Assembly (NCBI GenBank): GCA_016712505.1 | Contig: JADJQY010000034.1 | Location: forward strand, 1-12,946 | Length of the DNA stretch: 12,946 bases | Direction of reading: 5' to 3' | DNA from: Candidatus Eiseniibacteriota bacterium | GTDB taxonomy: Bacteria > Eisenbacteria > RBG-16-71-46 > CAIMUX01 | Part shown: positions 1 through 7,977 of the stretch, piece after piece | Layout of the letters: each line of letters opens with the position of its first letter | Numbering within the stretch: the first letter of the stretch is position 1 | Notes under the pieces: generated by a model | The model's input: only the letters and a program-made list of their open reading frames with translations | Databases searched by the model: none | Told to the model about the DNA's origin: nothing | Translations under genes and position numbers: made by a program

Positions 1-2
1 CA

Positions 3-3000
3 TAGAACCCTGACCCTTGCGACCGTCCGCTCCCGACGAACGGGATCATCATTGCCGAAGGCGAGGCCCAGACGCCACGCCACTCGATCGTCGCCAGCCA
101 CGGGAGCTGGACGAACGCGCTCGATCGCGCGACGATCGCGGAGGAACTTCTCGCCACCAATGGGGAGCTGTCGCGTATCTTGGCAAGTACATGTCCAAGG
201 TCACGTACAACGACATGGTTCCGACGTTCTTTGGCTTCCTCGCCGATACCAGCAGCTCCCCACCGAACATCGGTGCCGCTGTGGCCTGGGCCGCGGCCTC
301 CGGTCTCGGGCAGACGTACTACGGGTACGTGCAGCGTGCGACCATGCGTCCCTTCCTCGGCGATCCCGGAATGGAAGTCTTTGCCAAGGTCCCCGAGCCC
401 CTCGAGGTCGTGCTCCCGAACGCCGTCGGCCTCGGTCCCCAGACCATCAGCGTGACCGTGCGCGGGGCGGACTCCCTGGGCCCCGTCGAGGGGGCGATCG
501 TCACGGCGCAGCGGGACTCGGTGGCCTGGGCCACGGCGGTGACCAACGCCAGCGGCGGCCGTCTTCGAGGCCTTCACGGTGCGGAGGGACACGAGCATCC
601 GCATCAACGCCGCCCATCGCAACTTCTACTCCGGGGGCCGACACGCTCGACGTGATCCGGCCGGCACCATCATACCACCTACGACCACCATGTCCTGGAC
701 GACGACAGCCCGGCGGGGATGGAGACGGGGTCCTCGAGGCTGGCGAGATCGCCCTCCTTCGGGTCATCTGGCGGAACGGAGGAAGTGCGACCGCCACGTC
801 CCCGGTTCTCTCTCTCCGCCCCACTTCCCTCGGTGGAGTTCCACCTCCAGATCAATGGCGAGTACCGCCCAGCCGAGGTCTACATCGGCTCGAAGAGCGC
901 GACCCCGCCCAACACGGTGACAGAGTCGTTCCGACTGCCCGTGACCTGGGAGGGCGTCTCCATTCACGGCGAGCCCAACGCGGTGAGTCTCGAAGAGGAA
1001 CTTTCAAGGTGTGGCGCAAACACGACACGGGCGAGTACGTAGTGTCGGCCCGCCTCCTCCGCCCAGACGGACAGCACGTTCACCGGGATCCTCCGGACGG
1101 ACGGGTCGTTCAGCGGTGTCGATGACCGGGGAGTCGGGGGTCGACTCCTACTTTGCCTCCGCGGACTCGATCTGGTTCCAGTTCCACGGGGACGCAAGCG
1201 CCGACAACCTGACGTTCCGGGCCGAGGCCGTCGACTGGGTGACCGTAACGGCAAATGCGACCGGGCTTGTCCTGGGCGTCGCCGTGGGAGACACGATCGG
1301 CCGGAACTTCGACGTCGAGCTGACCGGCGACGTGCCCGACCGGACAGTGCTCCCGTTCACGGCCACGGCAAAACAAAATGGGACGGTCTACACCCATGGG
1401 GAGCTGGCATTCGAAGTCCACGCGCCGGCATTGGATCTGTGGGTCCTCGACGACGTCGCGACGACGGCCTCCGGCTGCGGGGTTGGCCCGGTCGTTCTTC
1501 CCGACCGCGCGGGTCGTCTCCGGGAGTGCGACCGTGAACGACAGCCTGGCCGCCTACGGCCGTCTCGATCCGGACCGGGCTGCAGTCCTGGCCGACTCGA
1601 TCGTGGTCTGTGCCGCCGATAGCGCGAGCCTCGCGAACTCGATCCTCGACCTCGAGATCCAGGTGCTTCTGCGGAATGAGGAGAACCAGTGGTACGATCC
1701 CGGGGAGGTTGGCTGCGGCGGAGGTGGCCCGCCTGAAACTACGGATCCGGGGCTCTTCGTGGCAGAACCGCGTGGCCGCGCGATTCAACTTCGCTGGGAC
1801 CCGGTGGCTTCTCTCTATGGAGAGCCAGTGACCCGCTATCTCGTTTACGTCAGGGGATGGCGCCGGAGACGACTCCCTCGCCCCCGTGGGCCAGGTGTTC
1901 GGAGCCTCTCGTTTCGAGGTATCGGACATCGACGGTGAGCGGGCTCGAACCGTTCGACGAGAAGGGACGGGAGATCTACGCCTGGTGGCTCGACGATGGC
2001 ACCGCGGTGGCGGACCCCGATTCAGGAAAGGCGGATGGGTTCTTCTACGATCCTGGCCTGCCCTTGGAGGCGTCGACGGTGTTCGCCGAGAAGCTCGTGG
2101 AGCTCCCGCTCTTCGATGAGGGTGAACGAACGGGCACTGCCATCGTCGGGAACGTCGTCGGTGATGCCGTCACGCCGTGGTCCTCTCCGGACCGGACGCG
2201 AACGGAGACTTCGAGCCCGATACGCTCAGCAGCTGGAAGAAGAGCATCAAAACGTGGAACACCGCTCCCATGGTCCTCGAGCTCAACCCGATCGATCTCG
2301 ACTCGGAGTACCAGGTGGCCATCGCCGGCCGTACGGACACGCTTTACGTCTGGATGGACGACGGAGAACCGTACCTCTCGAACTACACGACGAACCCAGG
2401 GGCTTACGCCCACTTCGACGCCGGTGGATCATCCCATCGGACCTGGCGGAGTGGTACTACCCCTGGCCGGACGCGTCGTCCGTGCTGCACTACATCGTAC
2501 AGTCGATGCGGAACGGCGCGCTCGTGCAGTGGGATACGCCAGACCGGAGCAGCACTACGCTCGCGAGCGCCCGGTGGCAGTTCAACTCGGAGAACAACGG
2601 GACGGCCAAGTTACGGATCTCGGCGCCCTCCGTCGGAGACATCGACGGCGATGGAGTTGCCGAAGTGATCTGCACGGACCAGACTCCGACGAACGATGAC
2701 GGTGTTCCCATCTGCAGTCCCGAGCCCTGTGGCGAGGTCTTCGTCCGTGACGGGAATGACGGCTCCCTCGAGTACTACGCGCTGAGCGAGGACTGGTTGT
2801 TCATCGCCAACGGCTCCGGTGAACCCGGCGTCCGACCCATCCTCGCCGACTTGGATCCGCAGAACCAGGGCGAGGAGTCGATGGTGGGCGGATGGAAGTA
2901 CACGAGCCTGACTGCCTATGAGACCGAGTACTTCCTCTTGCCCCTGCGGGAGAGCACAACAACGAGTTCGGCGACCTCGAGGCGATCTCCTCGGAAGTAC

Positions 3001-3683
3001 CCGCCACCACCGGCCACCGCTTCGGATCGGGAGGCGGGGCCCTGATCCGTCACGAGGGGGTCGCGGGCGACCTGGGCGACGGCGGAGATCTCGAGATCCT
3101 CCATCCTGACGGTCTATGGCGAAGTCGTGGGCGGAGTGGAGGAATCCTGGGAGCCCAGACCCCGATGCGGTCGGAGTCAAGGCCGGGTGGCCCATGTCGA
3201 TCGGGGATGAGCCGCTGACTCCCTGCCTCGTGGCGGGCGAGGACGGGGGAGTCCTCATCGCGAGCCGTGACAAGCGCCTCCACTTCCTCAGGATCCCGGG
3301 AACGAGCTGGCCGGAGGACGGGTGGCCCCAGTATGGGAGGAACTCTCGGAACACCGCCTCCTTCATCCTGCTGGCCTTCAGCCCGCGCCAGAACGAGCGC
3401 GTGGATCTCATTGCGCCTGCAGGTTGCGCCGGTGCCGAACCGGGGCGAGCAGCGCATCGAGTTCGGGCTCAGTCAGGGTGGAGCGGTCGACCTCGCGGTC
3501 TTCGACGTGGCGGGGCGGCGGATCCGCGTGCTCCTGGACGGTACGCTGCTGGGACCAGGGAGACACGGCGTCACCTGGGACGGACGCGATGACCGTGGGC
3601 ATCGGATTGCCTCGGGTGTCTACTTCCACCGCATCGAGGGTCCCGACGGAACGCACATCGCCCGTACGGTGGTGCGGAAGTGA
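3..3683 (+). CDS. Secreted C25 (gingipain-like) peptidase-family protein, multidomain with FlgD-like C-terminal tail; 5' partial, frameshifted
   Basis: The gene starts upstream of the window and is read across about ten frame changes. In order: the end of a C25-type fold (GAVAYLGKY at about 162-188, then FFGFLADT and IGAAVAWAAASGLG); an Ig-like domain as in C25 C-terminal regions (VPEPLEVVLPNAVGLGP, about 390-640); a GDGDGVLEAGE linker at about 712-747 typical of large surface proteins; CARDB-like beta-rich stretches; an FN3-like segment (LRWDPVASLYGEPVTRYLVY, about 1790-1850); FG-GAP/VCBS-type repeats with VGDIDGDGVAEVI at about 2632-2670; and a FlgD-like Ig tail (VFDVAGRRIRVLLDG ... SGVYFHRIEG ... 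ARTVVRK) ending in TGA. The role is probably an exported, surface-attached protease or adhesin, with the tail acting as a sorting or anchoring domain. No clear catalytic Cys is visible in the part present, so activity is unproven. The next gene overlaps its stop by 4 nt. Family assignment is inferred from motifs only. Confidence 0.72.
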
Positions 3684-4887
3684 GAGGGGCGGTCACCGCG
3701 GCCTGCGCGCTGATGGCGCTGGCAGTGTCGGTCGTGGAGGTGCACGCGCGCGAGTGGCGCGTGCGCCTCGACGGTACCGGCGACTTCACGAACATTCGCG
3801 ACGCTGCATCCTACGCCGCCTCGGACGGGGACACGGTCCTTTGGTTCGCCCCGGCGACTACTCGGCAGAGTGGTCTCTAGCTTCTCCAAGAGCACCTATT
3901 GGTCTCGGGAGAGGGGTCGTGGGGGATCGGCCCGATCTTGCCACGCAAGTTGGGTCGGCGCTTCAGTGGACGCGTTTGAGCCCGCCAGGTTCGAATCCTT
4001 GGCTCGCCGTGGACGGATGAGGGCTGGCCTCGCCACGCTCGCATATCGACTATAGTGGACTGCGAGACTCTCACGCCAACGACGCCGGTTTGGAATGCCA
4101 TGCGGTGACACTGGAGCGTGACTCGGGGTGCGTCTTCGTAGCGAACAGAACCGAGATTTCATCGGTCGATCCGGGCGGGTGGGCTCCGATTCGACGCAAT
4201 GGTGACGTTTCCTCTCACCACATCATCGAAGGTTGTACGTTTGTCGGCAACAAGGCAAGCGATAGCGGAGGCGCGATCTACGCCTGCCCGAGCAATGCGG
4301 CAGGGAGCGTGATCGAGATCCGGAACTGCCTCTTTCTGCAGAATGAGTGCCCCCTCGGCGGGCGCGATCCATGTCGGTAGCTGCTGGGATGGCGTTCCCC
4401 GAATCACGAACAACACGTTCATCGGCAACAAGTCCCTCGATGCCGCGGTTTACCTGGAGGGTCTCGATGGGCACATCACGAACAACATCTTTGCCTTCAA
4501 CGAGTGCTTCGGGTACTGGGTCTGGCAGCTCGGGAAGTGCGGATGCAATCTCTTCTGGGGCAACCGGACCTGGGGACTCGACGACCTGCAATGGGGCGGC
4601 CACTGCAGCTGGGGCGAGGGAGTGGGGTCCGACGAGATCATCGATCCCGGGTTCTGCAACCGCCGCGAGGGCGACTACACGCTGACCGCCACCTCGCCCG
4701 GCCTTCCCGCGAACTTCACGGAGCTCTTCTCGCGAGCAGGGCTGCGAAGGTCTCGTGGGCGCGTTCGGAGATGGGTTGCCAGGTGTCGCCGACGCGGGAA
4801 GCCTCCTGGGGCGAGCCCAAGCGGCTCTTCGGGGTGCGGGGCGGACAGCGCTGGGCGTCCATCGACGTCCGGGCGGGGCAGAAGTGA
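3680..4887 (+). CDS. Secreted right-handed beta-helix protein, array copy 1 (frameshifted)
   Basis: The protein has about 400 residues once reading frames are joined. The GTG start lies in the GTGA overlap with the peptidase stop. It gives a signal peptide (hydrophobic ACALMALAVSVVEVHA, probable cleavage after VHA), then REWRVRLDGTGDFTNI, the usual opening of pectate-lyase/Pmp-like beta-helix proteins. Later come VSGEG and QVRILGSP rungs, HHIIEGCTFVGN, GGAIYACPSN, a WDGVPRITNNTFIGN rung, ITNNIFAFNECFGYWVWQLG, CGCNLFWGN, DEIIDPGFCN, YTLTATSPGLPAN and SWGEPKRLFG. Frame breaks occur near 3850, 3985, 4080, 4350 and 4735. The paired cysteines and asparagine-rich ladder fit an exported solenoid. 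The first third diverges strongly from copies 2 and 3. Substrate or ligand is unknown. The stop at 4885-4887 is one reading; a single indel would instead fuse it to the following FlgD-like segment. Confidence 0.78.
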
Positions 4888-4916
4888 ACCCCGTGTCGGG
4901 CAGGGCGAGTCTGTTC

Positions 4917-4946
4917 CACCGGCCGTCATAGCAGGACCGGCCGGTG
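4917..4946. other. Inverted repeat (9-bp stem) after beta-helix copy 1
   Basis: CACCGGCCG is separated by a 12-nt loop from its perfect complement CGGCCGGTG, starting 29 nt after the TGA at 4885. The same structure follows copy 2. There is no T-run after it, so a Rho-independent terminator is not well supported; it could be an RNA hairpin, a recombination-prone site, or coding sequence if the gene continues into the FlgD-like segment. Confidence 0.5.
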
Positions 4947-4990
4947 CGCGATCGGGAAACAGGCCTCCCCTGCTCTGCCTCGCTTCCGAT

Positions 4991-5221
4991 CGCATCGAGT
5001 TCGGGCTAGCCAGGGGCGGAGCGGTCGACCCCGCGGTGTTCTGGCCGACGTGGCGGGGCGTAGGATCCGGGTCTCCGGACGGTACGCTGCTGGGACCAGG
5101 AGACACGGCGTCACCTGGGACGCCCACGATGATCGCGGGCATCGGGTCGCCTCGGGGTGTACTTCCACCGCATCGAGGGTCCGACGGCACGGACATCGCG
5201 CGTACGGTGGTGTGGAGGTGA
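4991..5221 (+). pseudogene. FlgD-like Ig tail segment between beta-helix copies 1 and 2 (frameshifted)
   Basis: The DNA is nearly the same as the peptidase tail at 3453-3683. Joined across two or three indels it reads DRIEFGLARGGAVD, DVAGRRIRVSG, RRHGVTWDAHDDRGHRVASG, VYFHRIEG and IARTVVWR, then TGA. It is either the C-terminal sorting domain of beta-helix protein 1, if an indel or misread hides the fusion, or a remnant of the peptidase 3' end carried along in the duplication. The frame reaching IEFGL has no stop back into the 3' part of the beta-helix gene (open from 4343), which favours the fusion. Its stop overlaps the start of copy 2 as GTGA. Confidence 0.6.
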
Positions 5222-6414
5222 GGGCGGCGGTCACCGCGGCCTGTGCGCTGATGGCGCTCGCAGGTTCGGTCGTGGAGGTGCACGCGCGCGAGTGGCGCGT
5301 GCGTTTCGACGGTACCGGCGACTTCACGACGATCGGCGGCGATCGAGGCGGCGTGCTGGAGGGGACTCGATCCTCATTGGCTCTGGCGACTACTCCTCCG
5401 AAGAGTTCCTCTACTTCAGAGAGCCGCTCTGGGTGTCGGGAGAAAGCGAAGGGGAAGGAAGGCCGATCCTGCCACCGACGGCGATCGGCGCCGTGTCACG
5501 CTTCGAGTTGTCCAACATCCGGATCCTGAGCGCGCCGACGAGCTGGGCGGCGACGAGCCAGGCCCGCAATCTTGTCGTCCGCGGCTGCGAGTTCTCGGGT
5601 GGCGTCGACTCGGGCCTGAGGTGCGCGGGCGACTCGGTGTTGATCTCGGCGTGCGAGTTCCAAGAAAACTCTACACTTGGATCGGTCGAGTCCAGGGCGG
5701 AGGTGGTGGTCTCCGCTTGGCAACCAATGGTGACGTTCCCTCCCATCACGTCGTTGACGCCTGTACGTTCATCGACAACACGACTGGACGTAGCGGAGGT
5801 GCGTCTACGTCTGCCCGAGCAACGACGGAGGGAGCGTGATCGAGATCCGGAACTGCTTCTTTCTGGGGAACGAGGCCCCGGAGGCGGCAGCCATCGACGT
5901 CGGCTACTGCTGGGATGGAGTTCCCCGAATCACGAACAACACGTTCATCGGCAACAACTCCCTCGATGCGCCGATCCACTTCGATCGCCTCGACGCGTAC
6001 ATCACGAACAATATCTTTCCCTTCAACCAGTGCCTCGGGCGTTGGGTCTGCCAGCTCGGGAAGTGCGGATGCAACCTCTTCTGGGGCAACCGGACCTGGG
6101 GACTCGACGAGACCTGCAATGGGGCGGCCACTGCACCTGGGGCGAGGGAGGGGGTCCAACGAGATCATCGATCCCGGGTTCTGCAACCGGCGCGAGGCGA
6201 CTACACGCTGACCGCCACCTCGCCGGGCCTTCCCGCGAACTTCACGGAACTCTTCCGCGAGCAGGGCTGCGAGGGTCTCGTGGGCGCGTTCGGAATGGGT
6301 TGCCAGGTGTCGCCGACGCAGGATGCCTCGTGGGGCGAACTCAAGAGGCTCTTCGGTGGCGCGGAGTCGGACAGCGCTGGGCGCCCATCGACGTCCGGGG
6401 CGGGGCAGAAGTGA
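5218..6414 (+). CDS. Secreted right-handed beta-helix protein, array copy 2 (frameshifted)
   Basis: About 400 residues. The GTG start overlaps the preceding TGA. A signal peptide ends in VVEVHA and is followed by REWRVRFDGTGDFTTI, SILIGSGDYSSEEFLYFREP, VSGESEGEGRPILPP, FELSNIRILSAP, LVVRGCEFSGGVDSGLRCAG, VDACTFIDNTTGRSGG, IEIRNCFFLGNEAPEAAAI, GVPRITNNTFIGNNSLD, YITNNIFPFNQCLGRWVCQL, CGCNLFWGNRTWGLD, GLPANFTELFREQGCEGLVG and SWGELKRLFGG. Frame breaks lie near 5335, 5680, 5805 and 6110-6170. A reading without further correction ends STSGAGQK-stop at 6412-6414. A different frame runs through to the FlgD-like segment (GGAEVNPVSAWARVF). It is predicted to be exported and possibly surface displayed; binding target or enzymatic activity cannot be named. 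Confidence 0.8.
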
Positions 6415-6443
6415 ACCCCGTGTCGGCATGGGCTCGAGTGTTC

Positions 6444-6473
6444 CACCGGCCGTCATCGCAGGACCGGCCGGTG
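6444..6473. other. Inverted repeat (9-bp stem) after beta-helix copy 2
   Basis: The same CACCGGCCG / CGGCCGGTG arms and 12-nt loop as after copy 1, with one loop change (TCATCGC against TCATAGC). It starts 29 nt after the TGA at 6412-6414. The stem is conserved while flanking bases drift, but two copies from a recent duplication are weak evidence for selection. No T-tract follows. Confidence 0.5.
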
Positions 6474-6515
6474 CGCGATCGGGAACGGGCCTCCGGCTCT
6501 CGCCTCGCTTCCGAT

Positions 6516-6744
6516 CGCATCGAGTTCGGACTGAGTCAGGGCGGGGCGGTCGACCTCGCGGTCTTCGACGACGCGAGGCGACGGGTGCGCGTCTCCCTGG
6601 ACGGGACGTTGCTGGAACCGGGGGGCACGGCGTCACCTGGGACGGAAGCGATGACGCGTGGGCATCGGTCGCCTCGGGGTGTACTTCCACCGCATCGAGG
6701 GTCCCGACGGGACGCACATCGCCCGCACGGTGGTGCGGAGGTGA
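6516..6744 (+). pseudogene. FlgD-like Ig tail segment between beta-helix copies 2 and 3 (frameshifted)
   Basis: Reads DRIEFGLSQGGAVDLAVFD, RRRVRVSLDGTLLEPG, then after frame changes HGVTWDGSDD, VASG, VYFHRIEGPDGTHIARTVV and RR-stop. It is closest to the peptidase tail (IEFGLSQGGAVDLAVFD is identical). As with the previous segment, it is either the sorting tail of beta-helix protein 2 or a duplicated remnant. It ends with a TGA overlapped by the GTG of copy 3. Confidence 0.6.
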
Positions 6745-7929
6745 GGGCGGCGATCACCGCGGCCTGCGCCCTCCTGGTGGTCGCAGTGGGGTCTCGGTCG
6801 GAGGTGCACGCGCGCGAGTGGCGCGTGCGCCTCGACGGTACCGGAGACTTCACGAGCAATCGCGAGGCGATCGGAGGCGGCATCCAGGGGGACTCGATCC
6901 TCATTGGCTCAGGCGACTATTCTGCCGAAGATTTCCTCTACTTCAGGGAGTCACCGTGGGTGTCGGGAGAGGAGGGAGGGGAAGAAAGGCCGATCCTGCC
7001 CCGCGCGTGGATCAACGTATCGAGTGGCTTCGAGTTGTCCAACATTCGCATCTTGAGTTCGCCAGCAGGCACGGCTGCGACGATCTGGGCCCGCAACGTT
7101 GTTATTCAGGGCAGCGAGTTCTCCGGCGGCGCCTACCGTGGACTGACGTGCGCGAGTGACTCGGCGTTGATCTCGGAGTGCGCGTTCATGGGCAATGCGA
7201 CGCACCCATCGGGCGAATCCAGGGGTGGTGGTCTCCGCTTGGCAACCAATGGTGACGCTCCTTCCCATCACGTCGTCGACGGCTGTACCTTCATCGACAA
7301 CACGACTGGACGTAGCGGAGGTGCGATCTACGTCTGCCCGAGCAACGAAGGAGGGAGCGTGATCGAGATCCGGAACTGCTTTTCTGGGGAACGAGGCTCG
7401 GAGGCCGCGGCGATCGACGTCGGCTACTGGGAGGGAGTACCCCGAATCACGAACAAACGTTCATCGGCAACAAAGTCCCTCGATGCGGCGATCCACTTCG
7501 ATGGCCTCGACGCGTACATCACGAACAATATCTTTGCCTTCAACGAGTGCTTCGGGTATTGGGTCTGGCAGCTCGGGAGTGCGGATGCAACCTCTTCTGG
7601 GGCAACTGGACCTGGGGACTCCGACGACCTGCAATGGGGCGGCCACTGCACCTGGGGCGAGGGGAGGGGTCCGACGAGATCATCGATCCCGGGTTCTGCA
7701 ACCGGCGCGAGGGCGACTACACGCTGACCGCGCCACCTCGCCCGGCCTTCCCGCGAACTTCACGGAACTCTTCCGCGAGCAGGGCTGCGAGGGGCTCGTG
7801 GGCGCGTTCGGAATGGGTTGCCAGGTGTCGCCGACGCGGGAAGCCTCCTGGGGGGAACTCAAGCGGCTCCTCGGGGGTGCGACAGGGGACAGCGTTGGGG
7901 AGCCGTCGCCCGCTCCGCAACGGAACTGA
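6741..7929 (+). CDS. Secreted right-handed beta-helix protein, array copy 3 without FlgD-like tail
   Basis: About 396 residues. The GTG start is in a GTGA overlap. The signal peptide differs in its core (ACALLVVAVGSRSEVHA). The first 650 bp or so are open in one frame: REWRVRLDGTGDFTSN, SILIGSGDYSAEDFLYFRES, ERPILPRAW, FELSNIRILSSPAGTAA, VVIQGSEFSGGAYRGLTCA, ISECAFMGNATH, HHVVDGCTFIDNTTGRSGG, AIYVCPSNEGGS and IEIRNC. Small compensating indels occur near 7380-7470, and shifts near 7580-7680 and 7730 interrupt AAIHFDGLDAYITNNIFAF, FGYWVWQLG and PGFCNRREGDYTLT. It ends SWGELKRLLGGATGDSVG ... QRN. Because this copy reads to a stop in the beta-helix frame, it is the best guide to the family without a tail. 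It may be secreted or periplasmic rather than anchored. Confidence 0.82.
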
Positions 7930-7943
7930 GTCCGGGAGCAGCG

Positions 7944-7961
7944 GGCCACTCGAGTGAGGCC
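7944..7961. terminator. Possible hairpin between convergent genes
   Basis: GGCCACTCGAGTGAGGCC sits in the 48-bp gap between the beta-helix array and the end of aceK. It is an inverted repeat centred on CACTCGAGTG with one unpaired A. Position in a convergent gap fits a shared terminator, but no T-run is seen on either strand. Confidence 0.3.
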
Positions 7962-7977
7962 GGTTCTGTCCACGCCG

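Larger units (their letters stand above)
3453..4990 (+). repeat. Tandem duplication, copy 1 (FlgD-like tail + beta-helix gene + linker)
   Basis: This is the first of three head-to-tail blocks. It begins at CGCATCGAGTTCGG, where the peptidase FlgD-like tail first matches the later copies; the sequence just upstream (GGCGAGCAG) does not match them. It holds the tail end, the GTGA junction, beta-helix gene 1 and a linker of about 100 bp. The period to the next copy is 1538 bp. It is the most diverged copy in the 5' half of its beta-helix (about 3895-4200), while both ends remain close to the others. Confidence 0.85.
4991..6515 (+). repeat. Tandem duplication, copy 2 (FlgD-like tail + beta-helix gene + linker)
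   Basis: The same order as copy 1, with a period of 1525 bp to copy 3. It shares the signal-peptide coding region (AACALMALA ... VVEVHA) with copy 1, and the HHVVDACTFIDNTTGRSGG rung with copy 3. The linker after the gene repeats the one in copy 1, including the 9-bp inverted repeat and the GCTTCCGATCGCATCGAG junction. Confidence 0.87.
6516..7929 (+). repeat. Tandem duplication, copy 3 (terminal, lacks linker and tail)
   Basis: The last block of the array. It matches the other copies from CGCATCGAGTTCGG through the SWGELKRL region, then diverges near 7890 into unrelated sequence ending in TGA at 7927-7929. The 3' linker, inverted repeat and FlgD-like segment are absent, as expected if the array ends here or was truncated. 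Confidence 0.83.

Noticed and set aside
1..3683. Programmed frameshifting in the large peptidase gene
   Set aside because: Breaks are numerous, irregular and also present in unrelated genes, so sequencing error explains them better.
3981..4007. A tRNA T-loop-like string GGTTCGAATCC
   Set aside because: No matching acceptor, D or anticodon arms upstream, the T stem has a mismatch, and the stretch aligns with the NIRILSSP rung of the other beta-helix copies (here QVRILGSP), so it is coding.
5157..7727. An 856-codon open frame spanning the end of one FlgD-like segment, beta-helix copy 2 and most of copy 3
   Set aside because: It enters and leaves the true frames of the separate genes because of indels. 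Signal peptides and GTGA junctions inside it show separate genes rather than a fusion protein.
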